Positions 7,494-9,616 of a stretch of DNA of 9,616 nt are shown piece by piece. This stretch comes from Desulfuromonadaceae bacterium. GTDB lineage: Bacteria > Desulfobacterota > Desulfuromonadia > Desulfuromonadales > UBA2294. The DNA lies in assembly GCA_024636225.1 (NCBI GenBank), contig JAGXHN010000040.1, positions 1-9,616 on the forward strand, read 5' to 3'. The notes beneath the pieces are model-generated. The model was not told the DNA's origin. It worked only from the letters and a program-made list of their open reading frames with translations, and made no database searches. A program made the position numbers and the translations under genes. Within the stretch, counting starts at the first letter, position 1. Each line of letters opens with the position of its first letter.

Positions 7494-7498
7494 GTCAA
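7469..7498 (-). promoter_or_regulatory. Predicted promoter of the GGDEF gene, -35 overlapping the comEC stop
   Basis: A perfect TTGACA (7498-7493) includes the TGA stop codon of comEC. With an 18-base spacer the -10 would be TAAAGT (7474-7469), four of six matches; a 17-base spacer gives a poorer hexamer. The leader would be about 30 bases. The gap between comEC and the ATG is only 63 bases, so read-through from comEC is also possible. Confidence 0.4.
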
Positions 7499-9616
7499 CG
7501 GAAAAGCCCTTTTTCCCACTGTTTGAGACTCCAGCTCTCCCCGTTCGTATGAAATAAGAGAGAACCGGACAGATCTGTGCGGTGTATCGGCACGGCTCGA
7601 TTTTTGAGCAGAGAGAGAATCTTCTCGTGTGGATGTCCGTAGCGATTGTTGTATCCGGCAGAAATGTAAGTTGTTCGGGGTTTGAACAGGTCGATCAATG
7701 GCTCCGGATATGAGTAGAGGCTCCCGTGGTGGGGGATTTTCAAGAGGGTAACCGGTCCGGGAGGCGGGGTGCGTGCCAGCAGGTTGATCCCCTCGGTCTC
7801 CAGATCGCCACAGAGAAGAAGGCCGTTTTCTTTGTGTTGAAAATAGAGAACCAGGGATTGGTCGTTACGGGAGTGTTGTGCGATTGGGCCACGGTAGACT
7901 GCCGTTTTTGAGTGGTCACTTTGCTCAATCTCAGTCCAATCCTCCTGGAACGTGCGGATCGGAATCTGTCTCTCGATGAGGATTGACTGCAGTTCATCCG
8001 GTAATTCTTCCGGGGGTGTGCCGCTCCAGAAATTGTGTACCGGGAACTGTTTGAGAATGTGCAGGAGTCCGTTTAAGTGGTCGGGATGATTATGGGTCAA
8101 CACAACAGCTTCAATCTCCCTGATGTCGAAATAGCCGAGGGTTGGTGCGACCAGACGCTCACCGGTATCGAAGTTTGAACGCGAAAAACCGCCACCATCA
8201 ATCAGATAGTTTTTGCCGACCGGGGTTGTGACCAGAGCGGCATCCCCCTGCCCGACGCTGATGGCGACCAGACTCAGATCTCCGCCATTTCGATCATGGA
8301 AAAATGGGGTGAACAGCAAAAAAAGCGCCAGCGTCAACCCGGCTATTTGGAATCGTAACGCTAGCGGGGCGAGCAGGATCAAAGCAAGAAGTCCGATCCC
8401 GGACAGGACCGGCGATGGCAGATAGAGATAGTGTGCAGAAAGTCCGGGGAGCGCAAGAACCGTCGCGCAGAGATTTAGAATAACGTCAAGAATCGTTGCC
8501 GCCAGATTAAAAATAACGGCCGTTGCCTGCGGGTTGAAAATTGCCACAATAAGTGCGGTCAGGCAGAGCGGTACCGCCAGCAGCGTAACGGCAGGGACGG
8601 CGATCATATTCAGAACAATTCCGGCCGGAGCAAAAATGTGAAAATGCAGCAGAACCAGTGGGAGGGTTGCGACCGTCGCTGCAGAGGTGACGACCAGAAG
8701 GGTCGTGGGGTAGACGATCACTTTTGGCCACCTTTGGCAGAGAGCTATCCAGCGGGGGGTGATGCAGAGAATTCCGGCAGCCCCGGCAAAAGAGAGCTGA
8801 AATGCCGGTGTAAAGATGGCGAGCGGATCGAGTAAAAGGATCACGAAAGCCGCAGTTGCAAGGAGCTGCAAAGGGGCAACCTGGCGACGTAAACAAAACG
8901 CCGCGGTTACGGCAGTCAGTCCGAGCAGCGCCCGCAGCGTCGAGATGGCGCCACCGGTAAAGAGCATATAGACGGTCACGACGGGGAGGATAATAATCGG
9001 CAGAATTCTTTGTGGTGGAGCACTGTTCAGTAAAAGGGGGGAGCGCCGGTAGCCGGTTAAAAGCAGAAGGTAGAGAGACGAGGCAATGATTCCGATATGC
9101 AGCCCAGAGATTGCGAACAGATGGGCGAGTCCGCTTTGAGCCAGCAATTCCCGCTCCCCGGGCGAGAGAGCTCCTCTGTCACCGGTGGCCAGTCCACGTA
9201 AATAAGGTGCAAGATGAACCGGGACGGTCTGATCGATCAGTGCACCGATCTGCTGGCTCCAGCGTCTGATAATGGTTCCGGGCGTCGGGGGAGCAAGATC
9301 TTCTAATTGCACGATGTCGCTGCTGTTACGGATGAAGCCGGTTGTAAAAATCTGTTTATGGGCCAGATGTCTCGGATAATCGAATTCTCCCGGTGTACCG
9401 AAGGGTCTCGGCAAGCGGATTTGCGTCTGGAATCGAATCCGATCACCGGGAGAGAGCGACGCCCCGAGTTGATCGATAAAGAGCTGCAGATTTCCGTTCT
9501 GCACCCTCTTTAGACCATCAGAAAAGGAAGAGGTTATGGCAACTGAACAGGTTGCTCCTTGCGGGAATCGTGCGTTGATTGAATTGATGACCCCCTCAAG
9601 GATAACCGGATCGCGA
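7495..9616 (-). CDS. comEC: ComEC/Rec2 competence DNA-uptake channel (N-terminus beyond the window)
   Basis: Inner-membrane channel that carries single-stranded transforming DNA into the cytoplasm. The frame is open to the right edge: about 37 codons upstream of the GTG at 9504 read without stop (DPVILEGVINSINARFPQGA...), so that GTG is internal and the gene is partial; 706 residues are in view. Order: part of the DUF4131/OB-like periplasmic domain (right edge to about 9300), the competence domain with the family motif LAHLFAISGLHIG (about 9094-9132) and many hydrophobic helices down to about 8290, then a C-terminal metallo-beta-lactamase-like domain: VGQGDAALV and IDGGG (about 8190-8260), the metal motif HNHPDH (8094-8077), CGDLE, and IPHHGS (7737-7720). 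The metal-ligand residues are present, so the nuclease-like domain appears intact. ComEA, ComF and pilus genes are not in the window, so active competence cannot be judged from here. Confidence 0.95.
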   Translation of the reverse strand, partial: RDPVILEGVINSINARFPQGATCSVAITSSFSDGLKRVQNGNLQLFIDQLGASLSPGDRIRFQTQIRLPRPFGTPGEFDYPRHLAHKQIFTTGFIRNSSDIVQLEDLAPPTPGTIIRRWSQQIGALIDQTVPVHLAPYLRGLATGDRGALSPGERELLAQSGLAHLFAISGLHIGIIASSLYLLLLTGYRRSPLLLNSAPPQRILPIIILPVVTVYMLFTGGAISTLRALLGLTAVTAAFCLRRQVAPLQLLATAAFVILLLDPLAIFTPAFQLSFAGAAGILCITPRWIALCQRWPKVIVYPTTLLVVTSAATVATLPLVLLHFHIFAPAGIVLNMIAVPAVTLLAVPLCLTALIVAIFNPQATAVIFNLAATILDVILNLCATVLALPGLSAHYLYLPSPVLSGIGLLALILLAPLALRFQIAGLTLALFLLFTPFFHDRNGGDLSLVAISVGQGDAALVTTPVGKNYLIDGGGFSRSNFDTGERLVAPTLGYFDIREIEAVVLTHNHPDHLNGLLHILKQFPVHNFWSGTPPEELPDELQSILIERQIPIRTFQEDWTEIEQSDHSKTAVYRGPIAQHSRNDQSLVLYFQHKENGLLLCGDLETEGINLLARTPPPGPVTLLKIPHHGSLYSYPEPLIDLFKPRTTYISAGYNNRYGHPHEKILSLLKNRAVPIHRTDLSGSLLFHTNGESWSLKQWEKGLFR

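Noticed and set aside
9502..9504. GTG at 9504 as the start of comEC
   Set aside because: The frame stays open to the window edge and the extra residues read like the family's N-terminal domain, so the gene is cut by the window rather than starting here.

Overview
This window looks like chromosomal core DNA from a Desulfuromonadia bacterium (the Geobacter/Desulfuromonas/Pelobacter group). Base composition is moderate GC. The taxonomic guess rests on gene content: a monomeric isocitrate dehydrogenase, a receiver-GAF-GGDEF protein that closely fits the Geobacter GacA family, and a histidyl-tRNA synthetase with a cysteine-rich insertion. It is inference, not a database match.

All six genes lie on the minus strand, so transcription runs from high to low coordinates. 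In that order they are: a ComEC/Rec2 DNA-uptake channel, N-terminus cut by the right edge (9616-7495); a response regulator with a GGDEF domain (7431-6061); a 319-base gap with strong RNA-level signals (6060-5742); hisS (5741-4476); aspS (4376-2577); a DUF4398-LysM lipoprotein gene starting 2 bases after the aspS stop (2574-1882); and a monomeric NADP-isocitrate dehydrogenase, C-terminus cut by the left edge (1640-1).

The main find is the GGDEF protein. Its GGDEF and inhibitory-site motifs are intact, but the aspartate that normally recognises the guanine base is serine (Ser345). That substitution marks the 'Hypr' GGDEF enzymes, which make the mixed dinucleotide 3',3'-cGAMP rather than only cyclic di-GMP. 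In Geobacter this signal controls growth on extracellular metal oxides through GEMM-Ib riboswitches. The gene therefore probably encodes the cGAMP synthase of this organism.

Secondary points: the gacA-like promoter has its -35 across the comEC stop codon and two 10-bp direct repeats. The icd promoter has a 15-bp inverted repeat over its -10 element, typical of repressor control. AspS carries the His/Gly pair of non-discriminating enzymes, pointing to tRNA-dependent asparagine synthesis. The gap after the GGDEF gene holds a C-rich, G-poor tract like a Rho loading site, followed by two potential hairpins. No tRNA, rRNA, mobile element or CRISPR array is visible.
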